Made by a program: the position numbers and the translations under genes. A model generated the notes under the pieces. That model did not search any database and was not told the DNA's origin. It saw only the letters and a program-made list of their open reading frames with translations. Source: Cinnamomum chago (lineage: Eukaryota; Streptophyta; Magnoliopsida; Laurales; Lauraceae). From it: a stretch of DNA of 64,000 bases. This document shows positions 41,001 to 50,229 of the stretch, piece after piece. The stretch covers positions 20,559,501 through 20,623,500 of the forward strand of contig CP142455.1 in the NCBI GenBank assembly GCA_038049695.1, read 5' to 3'. The first letter of the stretch is position 1; every line of letters starts with the position of its first letter.

Positions 41001-43939
41001 TAATTCTCACCTCCCTAGGGAAGGCCCTTGATGTCCATAACAAACTGCACTAGGCAAACAGACTGCATGTTTTAACTCTTCAAAGCGCTATAATTGTTAG
41101 TGTTTCCTACTTTCCTCTTGCTATGAGGATGATAGTGGTCAAAAACTAACGACAGGGCATGATGTAAGGAGAAACAAGAGATCTATCGGTATATATATAA
41201 TATATAATATGCCTCTTAATCCTCAAGCTGCCCAGGCCCATCCAACATTGAGAGATTATTTGGAACGGGCAAAAGAATCATGCAGTCATGCATTGCAGCA
41301 TATTTACTGCAACACAAAAATATTTTGATTTGCTCACTGTGACTTCATTTCTTCAGATTGCAAAATGGCTACAGGTAGTTTTACAAAGAAGACATCAATC
41401 AAGGCAAGATCATAACATGTGATGTTAAAACCGGTAACTGTGACAATAATTTAGCTGTCTACTGCTTGCATACTCATGAAGCACCATACATACAAGTGAA
41501 AGGAGCATAAGCGAAAGCAGAATCATAACAATGGTGGTAACATCCGCAAATGTCACAAGAATAATTTAAGCATCCACAGTTTGCTTTGTCCCCCACCACA
41601 ATGCATAAGCATGAGCGGTCTTCAAAAAGATATTATAACAAAAAACCCAGGCCAACTACATAAAAAATACCAATACCTTGCATTCGGGGTCAGAATTTTA
41701 TAAGAAGCAGCATACCTGAAGCTATTCCAGCAGCTGCACCAGCTGCAACAAGAGCTATCCTCCTTTCTCTATTATTTTCCATCATTTGAGAACACCCATT
41801 GGCACATGATTTGCCAATATCAACACTAGGACCCTCAGGACCTAAAGAACAACCAGTACCTAAAGTTATTGCAGCTTGGATGGCCCTTATTATTGGGAAG
41901 ACTCCTGCCAGTAAATCAAAGCGTGGTCTTTGACTGGATCTAGATTGGTTTATTTGATCAAAGATTTCAAGTAATCCATTCATAATGCCAACAACAACTC
42001 CTCCTGTTACAGGTATTAACAATATCCTGTGCCATGTATCAGCTAGCCTTTGTAGGCGGAGCCAAGCAGCACCTTCATTTGGAGTACCTGCCCAAGCCCA
42101 TTCATGAATTACATGCACCTAAATTGAAATTGATTGTCAGTGTTGAGTAAAAAGATAATGACTAGAGAAGAAACATTAGCAGAACTTAATGTAAGCATCA
42201 GAACATAACCAGTTGTGTTTGTCAAATATACAATGAAACCAAAATGAGACTTGATTACTTGATTTCTGCTCAAATATCAAGTGACATGGTGATGGAATTC
42301 CAAAAGGTTACACCTTCCATCATTGAACCATCACAAAACATATCATCAGATACGCCCTCAAGGATTGCATTGCAGTTGCTGTGGGCAATTTTAATGAAGA
42401 AGAAGCTAGCAATGGATTATGATAACCCCCTCAACTGTTTTGAGCTCAGTTAGGACTGCTAGAGGGAAGCTCTCTGCCCCATCTTCTAGATTATGATTAT
42501 GATTATGATTATGATTAGGGAACCCAAGTCTTTCTTTGTTTTTTATTTTCAGATTGACTTTGTCTAGGATTTTGGGGATTTTTTGTAAGAGTGTGTTTTT
42601 CAAGATTTGTGGAGCTTAAAAGACCCAAGGCAAGTTCATAATATGAATTACATCACATGCATGCTATGTATTTGTTTGATTCGCTTCGATTTTTCCAGAC
42701 TGCCAGAAACCCATGTTTCAGCTCAATTTTGTGTTTGCCTTGTAAATGGATGTTTTGGTTAGGGTAATAGGGTAAAAATGACGGTAATAGACCACTAGAT
42801 CAGTGCCCAAAAGAACCCAAAAAGTTGGTTTTAAATAGAGGAAAACCCCAAAAACCAGTCCCAAGTTCAGCTTAGGCCCCCACCAGCCAACAGTGTTAGG
42901 GTCCACTAGCCGAATGGCAGTGTTCGAGCTCTTTTCGACCCGGTTCTTCTCCCTCATTTCTCACACGATCGTGGTCACTTCTTGAAGGGTTTGTGGGTCA
43001 ATGTTTGCCCCCTCTAATTGACCAATTACTGGAATCAAAACCCTGATTTTCCCAAGAAACCATACACCTTAAGTAATGACTTCGAGTTGAAACTTGGACT
43101 CACCTCAACAACTTGACTTGAAACTAAGGGGAAGTGATAGTTTGAGCTGACTTTCACTCCCGGGACTTGTCCAGAAACTCGTTAGCACATTACCAAGTCA
43201 TGGGCATGTGGACTTAGGGCTTGGAATGTCAAATACCGTCTGAGCACCAAGGGATCCTCAGACCCCGACATTCAGACCCCAAGGACACAGAGTTGAACAG
43301 TGTTGTGCTAGCTTGTCAATGGCAATCCAAGACCTAGGGAGGTATCTCGTAATGGTTCCTTGGATGTTAGCTAGCCTACCATCAACCATAGCACACTGTA
43401 CTTGTTTAATTCACGTACATGATGCATGCAACCTATAAGGTCCGTACGATTGTGACCCACCTGAATAAGGGCACCTGTCAGGGTGTCCATAGGCACCTGG
43501 GTTTGCAATGGATAGAATTACATGAGTCCCCCATCGAAAGCAAACAACTCCAAAGCCTGGGCTTAACTATCACAACCCCGCCCAACTCGGCATGATATTG
43601 TCTACTTTGGCCTATGTGCGCACGTGAGGACTTCTTAGGAGGTCACTCATCCCGGTACTGCTCATGCCCGAGCACGCTTAGCTCCGGAGCTTATGTCACA
43701 TTTTGGGAGCATTTGATATTTTGGGTTATTTTTGTAAAGGCCTTTGTTGGCCTATTTCATTTTGGGATTTGTAATTAAACTACTTTTATCTTAAGAATGC
43801 TTATGTTAATGGGAATGATTTAGCCTTTTGTAAACTCTAACATTTGTCTATATTATGTTTGAAATATACATCAGTCAATGGGTTACAAGAGCATCCGCTG
43901 AATCACCCAAATGCAATTATGTGAGAGATCTTGACTTGA

Positions 43940-44019
<80 letters not shown>

Positions 44020-44701
44020 TGTGTGAAATGTGGAGATTCAAGAGACATGGTAAGTGGTATGGAAGAAAGTACTCAAGAGTGAAGGAGGAGAAACTAGCAA
44101 GATATTAAAATGGAATTATTATTAAGACCCAACTGGCAGCAGAAATCAGATGCTATTAATAAGGATTACCAAATCAAGCAATGACAGCAGTAATCATACT
44201 CAATAACATGACCCCAAAAAAAAGACCCAGATTTTACAAAAATTAAGAACACCCATCTACAAAAACCTGCTAATGCTGCCCAAGAAACCAACATTTCCAT
44301 CCAAGATCAAACATTTATATCAGAAGTAAACAGAAAAGTCAGTGCAAGTAACGAAATTAAAAACCCCTCTGGGTTTCTACAGAAATGCTCACCCCATGAT
44401 TAAAGGCGGCGACACAGAGCCCTGTGGCGAGCCCGAGCAGGCATCCGATCAGCAGAAGCGCCCACTCAGGCGGCGCACCGTCGCCAAGAGCATCCGCCGG
44501 CGGAGGCCGATCGAACGGCTCCAAACCGCCGTCGTGATGCCTCCGGCTCGGTCGCCGGCCCGACAGCCTTCGATCCAACTGTTTCAACAGACCCGTGATC
44601 CCGCTCTTCTTTGATCCTGGAGCTTCCAAATCCGGTTCGGAGTTTGACGAATTCGACCGGATAAGACGAATGTGATCGCCGGCATCGACGTCTTCGGACA
44701 T
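12219..44701 (-). CDS. CLC-f: CLC-f type chloride channel/transporter (Golgi CLC), complete, 9 exons
   Basis: Exons on the minus strand: 44701-44393, 42118-41716, 37058-36864, 20917-20463, 20218-20114, 16388-16155, 15591-15379, 13887-13655 and 12294-12219. All introns are GT-AG. The lengths sum to 2223 nt, giving 740 residues and a TGA stop. The N-terminus is soluble and acidic/basic (residues 1-80), followed by the first membrane segment (PPEWALLLIGCLLG). The ion pathway motifs are GTGCS (190-194), GPEGP (196-200, gating glutamate E198) and GGLYAP (411-416). Two CBS domains follow from about residue 568 to 715, and the tail ends NSANGH. The sequence order matches plant CLC-f, which is Golgi-located in Arabidopsis; anion/proton exchange is inferred from the family and from E198. 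The gene spans 32.5 kb because intron 3 (15.9 kb), intron 2 (4.7 kb) and intron 5 (3.7 kb) are full of transposons. All exons are open, so the gene looks intact. Confidence -1.
12295..13654 (-). other. CLC-f intron 8
   Basis: This 1.36-kb intron has a GTTAGC donor and an ACACAG acceptor. If it is not spliced, translation runs into TAA at 13641-13639, four codons past the exon 8 end. I see no repeat or gene inside. Confidence -1.
14440..14985 (+). mobile_element. LINE 3'-end fragment in CLC-f intron 7
   Basis: The plus strand encodes a stretch typical of the region after the LINE zf-RVT domain: DLFGAWKFVFGSPKRRM, then LWRASFFATILAIWKERN, then LRCFQGKSS. It is followed by a T-rich 3' end with 'attaatacaag' and an AAATA tail near 14965-14983. 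The fragment is opposite in strand to CLC-f, 5' truncated and noncoding overall. Confidence -1.
17232..17601. mobile_element. MITE with CTAGAGGTGGCA-type ends
   Basis: The left end is CTAGAGGTGGCA and the right end TGTGCCTCCTAG, an imperfect inverted pair about 370 bp apart. The interior is rich in AACCCAA/TTGGGTT blocks and has no coding capacity. Similar 'aggggtggca' starts occur at 63964 and, inverted, near 10542, so this type of element recurs in the genome. Confidence -1.
18881..19252. mobile_element. 'tagcgg' MITE, copy 1
   Basis: The left end reads aaggatcaaaatagcgg; the right end, read on the other strand, begins ccatggttaaaatattgcgg. Length is about 370 bp with no ORF. Its interior (ttagtgatttggaaccatat, then aaaggtag) is the reverse complement of the interior of the copy at 33621-33994, which confirms one family. 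Confidence -1.
22990..23400 (+). pseudogene. Ty3/Gypsy reverse transcriptase-RNase H relic
   Basis: Plus-strand translation gives GVLSQEGHHIAYFCEKLKDA followed by RQQYSLYDIEF, the junction of Gypsy RT and RNase H. After stops it resumes as KHNARSENKIVDALRGR, the end of the RNase H domain (K-x-G-K-x-N-x-V-A-D-A-L-S-R in intact copies). Frameshifts and stops separate the pieces. No LTRs could be assigned. Confidence -1.
24459..24532. repeat. (CT)37 microsatellite
   Basis: An uninterrupted CT dinucleotide tract of about 74 bp. It sits about 45 bp downstream of a TTATATAATG sequence, in text that resembles an LTR U3/R region (24280-24460), but no matching second LTR was found. Confidence -1.
24816..25407 (+). 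repeat. Copy B of the hAT-associated repeat
   Basis: It begins TTAGGGGTCGTTTGTTTGC and is followed by CATTTACATATGTAAATG. It ends against the hAT transposase remnant. Its second half (from about 25026) is repeated in direct orientation from 25832. See copy A (1655-2348) for the inverted relative. Confidence -1.
25408..25884 (-). pseudogene. hAT-family transposase remnant
   Basis: A 158-codon open stretch on the minus strand includes MMDKLEKYWS, ILAIAAILDPRLKMKAVEYY and RNCLKNLYKEYMAHS. This is the hAT RNase-H-like region before the C-terminal dimerisation domain of plant hAT transposases (I-L-D-P-R-x-K motif). Only about a quarter of a normal transposase is present, so it cannot act. It is flanked by direct copies of one noncoding repeat (25026-25407 and 25832-26165), which suggests these are parts of one broken element or a tandem duplication. 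Confidence -1.
25832..26190 (+). repeat. Copy C of the hAT-associated repeat, left part
   Basis: It tracks copy B block by block (ATTCTTGTGGGGCCCA, 'tttgtttattgaacaaataa', 'gttcaaaaaatctagaac', CTCATTTACCCATG) and then stops abruptly near 26190 at the LINE. The part of copy B that should follow next (catggtaatgtgtttcac...) is found on the far side, at 32050-32110. Confidence -1.
26191..26694 (-). mobile_element. LINE 3' portion: RNase H domain
   Basis: Minus-strand translation gives SSWAPPPSGFFKLNFDGS just before the Copia junction. Then follow NKAELLALRMGL and ESDSFCAICWV and, after a frame change, the terminal HVKRSANESADALAREGV. This is the C-terminal RNase H domain (RVT_3 type) of a plant L1-like LINE. 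Frameshifts make it a relic. It is continuous with the segment at 31228-32050 once the Copia element and one 5-bp target copy are left out. Confidence -1.
26695..27013 (-). repeat. Copia 3' LTR
   Basis: 319 bp, bounded by TG/CA. It differs from the other LTR at four positions: G/A in 'caacaRatcc', G/A in 'attacaRcc', and A/C and T/C in 'gggcMtgggcYttg'. The RNase H reading frame ends inside it at 26969. Confidence -1.
26969..28389 (-). pseudogene. Copia reverse transcriptase-RNase H
   Basis: From the deletion junction the frame reads YKARLVAQGY, TFAPVAKM, ALYGLKQAPRAWF and the catalytic YVDDM (about 27970), i.e. the palm and thumb of Copia RT. A single in-frame TAA at 27505-27503 separates it from RNase H (AYADADWAGC, AEAEYR, DNTSAI, HIR-type FIRQHF). 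The reading frame ends at 26969 inside the LTR. Apart from that stop the domain is open. Confidence -1.
28390..29449 (-). pseudogene. Copia protease and N-terminal integrase, truncated
   Basis: This continues the zinc-knuckle frame. The protease active-site motif WFLDSGASNHMT is present near 29180. Then come the GAG-pre-integrase block WHKRLGHLNNANLSSLFK, the zinc-binding CESC region, and the first integrase catalytic aspartates (HTDVW and FIDDHCRF). At IKILRSDSGG the text jumps to reverse transcriptase at a short G-run junction (about 28393-28396). The rest of the integrase core, the integrase C-terminus and the RT start are lost, with a frame change at the junction. Confidence -1.
29450..30276 (-). 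pseudogene. Copia gag, broken
   Basis: It starts at the ATG at 30276 (MDKVDVISVKFNGTNYLSWA, the usual Copia gag opening). A one-base length change in an A-run near 30125 shifts the frame. The body continues (NAKVVTWILNSVDP, then FHLDTELAKYYQ) to an in-frame TAG at 29561-29559. Directly after that stop come two CX2CX4HX4C zinc knuckles (about 29556-29475). Gag normally packages element RNA in virus-like particles; this copy cannot make it intact. Confidence -1.
30909..31227 (-). repeat. Copia 5' LTR
   Basis: 319 bp and the same length as its partner, with no indels between them. Followed (minus strand) by the tRNA primer site and a leader of about 630 bp before the gag ATG at 30276. Confidence -1.
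31228..32050 (-). mobile_element. LINE upstream portion: zf-RVT region
   Basis: The minus strand encodes WKFKAPPRVLAFAWLAISGC then IPTMDNL, and after a short break the KRKMTIMNGCPLCLKEAET zinc-binding motif. This is the zf-RVT domain that follows reverse transcriptase in plant LINEs. Its 3' side leads directly to the Copia insertion. The reverse transcriptase itself is missing or decayed. Confidence -1.
32050..32110 (+). repeat. Copy C of the hAT-associated repeat, right part
   Basis: Positions 32052-32104 match copy B at 25357-25410 (catggtaatgtgtttcac, 'atttgcatatgtag', 'gtaaatctcattt'). This is the piece missing from the end of copy C at 26190, so the LINE lies between the two. Confidence -1.
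33621..33994. mobile_element. 'tagcgg' MITE, copy 2
   Basis: The ends read gcatggtccaaaatagtgg and, on the other strand, gcaaggattaaaatagcgg. Length is 374 bp, in inverted orientation to copy 1. It lies in CLC-f intron 3. The flanks share a CTTTA-like string but no clean target duplication. Confidence -1.
35481..36129. mobile_element. 'tagcgg' MITE, copy 3 (longer)
   Basis: The left end is ggatggatcaaaatagcagc and the right end ccgctatttttatccttgc. The interior shares 'cttctaccctttta' text with copy 2, but the element is about 650 bp, so it carries extra DNA or an internal insertion. It is in CLC-f intron 3. Confidence -1.
37617..37951 (+). pseudogene. LINE reverse transcriptase C-terminal relic
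   Basis: Plus-strand translation in shifting frames gives WMCGKTRK, then GSGRPKRTRMELVTIDLKK and DRSEWRKRIHVVDPNIAGTR. This is the characteristic C-terminal region of a widespread class of plant LINE reverse transcriptases (R-P-x-R-T-W, E-W-R-x-R-I-H-x-A-D-P). Stops and frame changes show it is dead. Confidence -1.
38090..38113. repeat. 24-bp poly(C) run
   Basis: An unbroken run of 24 C on the plus strand. Such long C/G homopolymers are uncommon in an AT-rich genome and are also prone to length error in sequencing. Confidence -1.
39757..39965. repeat. Diverged tandem duplication, unit about 100 bp
   Basis: Two successive copies share 'ctcaatcctta', 'gctctaaataagtgt', 'acattaatttacaa' and 'ccatctcaaaagagagg'. 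The second copy has a 12-bp insertion. Noncoding. Confidence -1.
40450..40620 (+). pseudogene. LINE RNase H fragment
   Basis: Translation gives LESHSTNAISRVAKVLKAHG then RWPIIKEIIDVCKLFGGDI, the E-x-D-S-x-N-A and W-x-I-x-x-E-I-x-D pattern of LINE-type RNase H, with the aspartate of ESDS changed to H. It is followed by a stop. Short relic in CLC-f intron 2. Confidence -1.
42119..44392 (-). other. CLC-f intron 1 (2.3 kb)
   Basis: Donor GTGAGC, acceptor AATTTAG. It contains a GATTAT hexamer run (42490-42518) and a 73-bp CT run (43944-44016). No coding or transposon domain was recognised. Confidence -1.
43944..44016. repeat. (CT)36 microsatellite
   Basis: A near-perfect CT tract of about 73 bp followed by CCGTGTGTGTG. 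Second long CT tract within CLC-f introns. Confidence -1.
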
Positions 44702-44933
44702 CTTTTTTCGCACTTGTTCACACAAAACCCTAGAAAACGAGCAAAGATCGAAAGAAGCTACAAAAGCTCAGATCTTTCTCGAATGAGTGTTAGTTAAGAC
44801 TTGAGAGACAGAGAGAGAGAGAAAGCAGTTTTAACGGCGTGTGTAATACAATTACGAGGAAGAGAGCAGCGAAGAGAAAGAGAAGCTGCGATGCGACTGA
44901 GAAAGTCTACGGTACGCTTGTGAAGTATATAAT
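44702..44933 (-). promoter_or_regulatory. CLC-f 5' leader and TATA box
   Basis: On the minus strand ATTATATAC lies at 44933-44925. It is followed about 100 bp later by a purine/pyrimidine repeat tract near 44806-44824 and then by the ATG at 44701. A start near 44895 would fit the usual 30-bp spacing, giving a leader of about 195 nt. Position is inferred from the motif only. Confidence -1.
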
Positions 44934-46084
44934 GCCCGCAATGGTCCCGCCAATTCAGGTGGATTTGTTTTTTCCAATAAAACCTCTGATATTTATATTT
45001 CTCCGATAATGAAGAAATGTATACGAAGCGTTTGGTTCACTGAAATGATTTCGAGTAAAAATGAAAGGGAGAGTAAAATGTTATAATTCCAAGAATGCTT
45101 CACTTTTAGAACAGTATTTAAGGCAATTTTCTTTTATAAAAGTATACGAGGTAATTAGTATTTTGAAATTCTCAAAAGGTAAAATTTTCCACTAAGACTT
45201 GGGTGCGTTTGGCACATTGTTATTCGGATGTTCTCATATTTATATGAGATGAGCTAAAATTAAAAATACATTTAGTTAGTGTAAATCGGTTGTCTGAGCT
45301 AACACCAATCACATCAAGCCCTTCAAGGGTTTTTTTCTTTCCTTTTTTAGGCAATTTATATTTATGTAGTAAAGCAATAAGGAAGGCCAACTAATGGATT
45401 ATATGCCTACTTAATCTCTATGGTTTTCCTATCAATATGTTGGGCCCATTGAAAAAAAAAAAGTTGTTACCTTTTTCCTTTTTTTTCCAAGTTTATTTTA
45501 TTTTTTTTCTTTTTTATATTAAAATTCTTATTATTATTGTGTAAGGTGGTTAGATTGATCATAGAATTTTATAAATGATTAAAAAAATGTCACTTCATGT
45601 TATTCCATTATCTCTTCCTATCCTTTTTTTTTTTTTCTTTACCCATTAGTGGAGCCCAACTTTGATTTTGATTACAGATGGGCCCATAATGGGTGAAGAA
45701 AGGAGACAGAAACGGTCAGTCCAGGTGGATCCAAGCTGCTGATCTGAAGCCCACTAATGAATCATAGCCAACTTGATGCCACTACAAAATCAAGATCTTC
45801 CTATAACACTTGCAACAAGTAGTTTCTATTAATTATCTCATTTCCCAATTTACTTTTTATTTCAAATTAAATTCAATAGTAATTCTTTTGAATTAGCTTA
45901 ATCTAATTTAGAGATTCTTTTTCAATGCATTAACATAGTATGATATTTATGTAAAAATATAATCGTGCCCCCAATGTCTCTTAACCTCTTATTAGATGTA
46001 TTAAATAATATTATTAAAATTAAAAATATATTTATTGTAGGAGCCTGGGCCTTTGTTGCCCGTAACTTTTAAACACTTCAAATC

Positions 46085-46860
46085 CTTTCACTTATATTAA
46101 AGGTAAGCCCCATGTTCACAATTTCAAATAAGGTAGCTCCACTTTATAATTTCTAAATGTGGGTCACATGATCACATTACCAAATGTGGTCCTATGTTAT
46201 AATTCCTATAATGGTGGGAGCATACAATAAGGCCTCATGTTCTAAATTCTAAAAGTGCACATCATGTTGTGATTTCTAAAGATAGTCTCGTGTCCACAAT
46301 CACAAAAGAAGTTGCCCCACCCCACTTTATAATTCTTAAAAGTGGGTTATATGGTCGCTATCACAAAAGGTGGAGCGACATTGTAAATCTTATGAATGTA
46401 TGACTACATTGTGAATCTTATGTATATGACCCCATGTTCTAATTTATAAAGGTGGGTACCGCATTGTAATTTTTAAATGTGGGTCATGTGTTCACAATCA
46501 ATAAAAAGACGGCTCCACATTATAATTCATATAAAGGTGGCCCCACATTGTAAATCCTATGAATGTGCCACATATTATAATTTTCCTAAATATGGGTCAC
46601 ATGGTCACGATCACAAAAGGTGGACTCAAATTGTAAATCCTAGGAATATTGGTCATATATATTCTAATTTCTAAAGTTGCATACAATGTTGTAATTTTTA
46701 AAAGTGGGTCCTACATTTACATTCACAAAAAGGTGACCCCGCATTATAACTCCTATAAAGTGGGCCCACATTATAAATCCTATGAATATGAGCCCTATAT
46801 CATAATTTTAAATGTGGATACCACGTTGTAATTTTACAGATGCGTCCCATATATGAAAAT
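46085..46860. repeat. Degenerate minisatellite-like array
   Basis: About 775 bp is built almost entirely from variants of two blocks: 'gtgggtcacatggtcac' plus 'aatcacaaaaggtgg', and 'ccccacattgtaaatccta' plus 'tgaat'. The compound block starts near 46160, 46342, 46480, 46593 and 46705, so its spacing is irregular (about 110-180 bp). It has no ORF and does not resemble a CRISPR (no constant repeats or unique spacers). Confidence -1.
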
Positions 46861-48120
46861 AATAGAGTTTTGCATACAATAAACGGTGGGTCAAGTATTG
46901 TAAATCATGTGATTCTCTTACTTCCGTTCTTTAGAACAAAACTTTTATAATGTTACCAAATAAGTTATGTACAATATATTCTCAGCGGAATAATTTAACA
47001 TAATATTGTCAAACAAGTTTTATAGGTAAACCCCAATCTCAGCACAACCCGATCCGAGTATAAAATTGGGAACAACATGAGAACGGTGCCAAATAGGCCC
47101 TTGGTTGCAACTACAGTTATTCTGAAAGACTGTGTTGTTAACTTCTTCCCTTGCACTCCTTTCATCCTTGTACTTTATTTCTCTGTTTTTTCTTCTTGTT
47201 GCGGTTTTTTTTTTTCCTGGAGTGTTTTGATGGAAAGAGAAAAAGGGTTTTTGAGGTATTGATGGAATGGAAAACGAACCATCCTTCTTCTATCTCTCAC
47301 TCATACAGCCTCACATTTTTCTCTGCACTGAAAGAGGAGGAGGAAGAGAAAGTAGAGACTATCATTTTCCTTTCACATTTTTGGAATTCAGGTCCGATAA
47401 GAGGAAAGAATTCTGACATGAAAGAAATAGAGAATTCATAAATGCCAGAATTCAACAGCATTCAGAATTTCGGAATCTCGAATTCTGCAAATTCTAGGAA
47501 TTCATGTAAAGAAACAAGCCCTAAATGAGAAAAAACTTGTTTGGCAGACATTTCATAAGAGAAAATCTAAACAAGTTTAATAGATGTAAGGAGGGAGATT
47601 TTATAGATCGGCAAAAATGGAGAGAAAATGTCTTCCAAAAGCATTTTTCTTTATTCTGAAACATTCCAGGAATAATGCCAGACGGGCATTAAGTTTGCTC
47701 GTAGGAGAATATTTCTCATATGTAGTATACCCCTGAACTTTTGATTTTTATAATTTTCTTGAGTTGGGAAATAATTCAAAGCATGCCCTTACAAACAATA
47801 AGGACTAAGGAGTTGAAATTGGGTTGGGTCTACTCATTTAAAACACATTAAATACTATCTGGGACTTAGGAATGAAGCGTTGATTTATTAATAATTATGA
47901 GATACAGGGGAAAAGGAGAAGGAAAGAAATCCTTCTTTTACATTTTTTTAATCGGTATGAGATACTTCATTGAAAGAAAAGGAAATTACAAAATGAGAAC
48001 TATAAAGCTAGGCACAAGAGTAATACTTCATTGAAAGAAAGTATAGTACAAAAGGAGAACTCCAAAGCTAGGTACAAGAATATGGGGTTTTAAGGGTGTC
48101 TCCTTTTTTTTATCATTTAG

Positions 48121-48415
48121 CGACGTGGTCGATATCGACCATTTTGTTATGTTCATCAAATAAGACAGTAACATGTTGGAAAAAATCTGATCGACAGATT
48201 GATCAATATCGACCATCACAGCTTAACCCAAATGGTCGATATCGACCATTCTGTTGTGTTCGGCAAATAAGACAGTTACAAGACGAAAAGAATCTGACTG
48301 ACAGATTGGTTGATCTCGACCATTCTGTTATGTTCAGCAACTAAGGCAGTGGAGGAAATCTAACTGGCAAATTGATCGATATTGACCATTCTGTCGTGTT
48401 TTACAACTAAGATGT
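48121..48415. repeat. Repeat array carrying the palindrome GGTCGATATCGACC
   Basis: Three to four diverged units share 'cgaccattctgttatgttc', 'aactaagacagt' and 'atctgactgacagattgat'. The perfect 14-bp palindrome GGTCGATATCGACC occurs at 48127-48140 and 48234-48247, 107 bp apart. Degraded forms lie near 48212, 48311 and 48380, and another at 48981. Confidence -1.
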
Positions 48416-50018
48416 TGCCTTCGCTTGCATAGATGCTGCAATCCCTCCTCCTCTTGATTACGCTTTCGCCGGGGATAGCTCAGGAGATTAGAGAAGAGAT
48501 TAAGAGGAGAAGAAAAAAAAATAGAGAGAGAGAGAGAGAGAGGGAAACCCTAAATCCCCAATTTCCGTAATCCAAAACCCAAAACAAATCCAAACCCATC
48601 CCTGCCTAACCTAACCCCATCACTCACAATAGACCACGAAACCCCAGAACCCCAACCCCTGCAGCTTCCTACCCTACCTCCTCCCTGCCTCGCTCAAAAC
48701 AGCAGAGCCCCACACCCCTTTCTCCTTCCAATCCCAAACGCAAAACCAAAAGAAAAGAGAGAGAGAGAGAGATGAACAGTGGAAAAAATAGAAAAAGAAG
48801 AAGAAGAAAGAGAGGAGTGCTAGATCCGACGTACTTGGCACCGGACCACAATAGCCAAGCCGCCCCTGTCGTCACCCGCCTTGCCGCTGTCCCTCATGTT
48901 CGCCTCCAGTAGTATCGTCGTCATCCTCCATCAATGTCTAGCCTCTCCATATTTTCTTTGCTTGCAACACATTGACAATCGATATCGACCATTCCAAAAA
49001 AATAAAAAAAAGAGATGAAAGGGGCCCAAAGGACCCCTTCTATCTACACCACTTTACTGGGTCCTCATCGGTCCTATGGGATTTTTCCCCGCAAAATTCT
49101 CTAAAGTTTATTTATAAGTAATTATGCATGAGCTTTGGAGCCAGTAATTTAAAAATGATGAAGGGAATGGAATTTAAACTTATATTTGACCTTTCGCATT
49201 CAATATTTGGACTACCAAATTATGTAATATGCAATATTTTTATTCTTTTATTTTCTTTATTATAGTAATTATTTTGCATATATAAATTTATTTATTTTAT
49301 TTGATTATAATGAATGCATGTGAATAAATATTTTTTAATATTTTATAAGTAATGGATTCATTTTTAAAATTATTTTTAAAAAACATGACTCTCTGAGTCT
49401 CCGTATTGACTCTCTTCTAATTAACTTCTTTTTTTTTCTTTTACATCGGACGAGTCGAATCTGAGTCAGGAGTCTTCCAACCTTGCTTCATATTTTTAAA
49501 CCACATCAACAATAAAGCCTATTATTCATATGGAACATCTGGCCTCCCATTGGAGATATGTGATGCTCCGAATGAATAATTTTACTGCCATACTTTATGT
49601 GGAACCCACTGCATCTAACACATCTACCCAACCAACTATATATATGAATATAGATATAAAAGTCAATAGATAAAGTATCAAACCACTCATCCATCCAACC
49701 ATCATGCTATTTTATGTGGGCCTCATTAGCTCTAACCCATCACCCATCTCGGTGAGAACTACTTAGATGCATATCCTACCCATCAACTTGTACTAGGTAG
49801 GATTTGTTAGGTAAGAGATCGTACCCATGTTATATTATAATTTATTAGGCTGAAAGATTTTGGATTTAATTTTGACCTTACTTTTAAATTTTGACTAAAA
49901 GTTATTTTCGGTTTCTACAACTATTAGTAAATTATTTTCGATTTCTACAACTGCTAACATAACTTTCCCTCCACTTTCCACTAATACTTCTCCTATTTAT
50001 GGAGGAGTCATGCTACAT

Positions 50019-50064
50019 GTCCCGACTGGGAGCCCGGGCTCCCAGGCGGGCTCCCAGTCGGGAC
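50019..50064. repeat. GC-rich perfect hairpin
   Basis: GTCCCGACTGGGAGCCCG at 50019-50036 is repeated exactly inverted at 50047-50064, around a 10-bp centre. A perfect 20-bp palindrome (50026-50045) overlaps it. It stands out in an AT-rich neighbourhood. It could be the fused ends of a deleted DNA transposon. Confidence -1.
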
Positions 50065-50229
50065 AAGAAGACTTTCCCTTTATGGAGTCACATCTTCCCC
50101 TTTGTAACATACATAAAATCGTTCATGCAAACCAGTACCTTCATGCATACCCGTGATTAACATGGATTTTGTGCTAGTGTCACATTATCGATACAAGACT
50201 CCCCAGATTCTGTCATCTGCTTGAGATGG

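Larger units (their letters stand above)
37059..41715 (-). other. CLC-f intron 2 (4.7 kb)
   Basis: It holds an inverted-repeat element with a LINE tail inside (37455-38405), a 24-bp C run (38090-38113), an approximately 100-bp duplication at 39757-39965, and LINE RNase H text at 40450-40620. Positions 38460-39700 and 40700-41690 show nothing I can name. Confidence -1.

Noticed and set aside
44342-44614. 90-codon arginine/proline-rich plus-strand ORF
   Set aside because: Antisense to CLC-f exon 1 in GC-rich coding DNA.
46085-46860. Considered as a CRISPR array
   Set aside because: Repeats are degenerate and unevenly spaced, and the sequence is clearly plant nuclear DNA.
48440-48960. Segment resembling a GA-rich 5' leader with 'aaaccctaaatcccc' text
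   Set aside because: Looks like a plant 5'UTR but no open frame follows on either strand; possibly a dead gene start.
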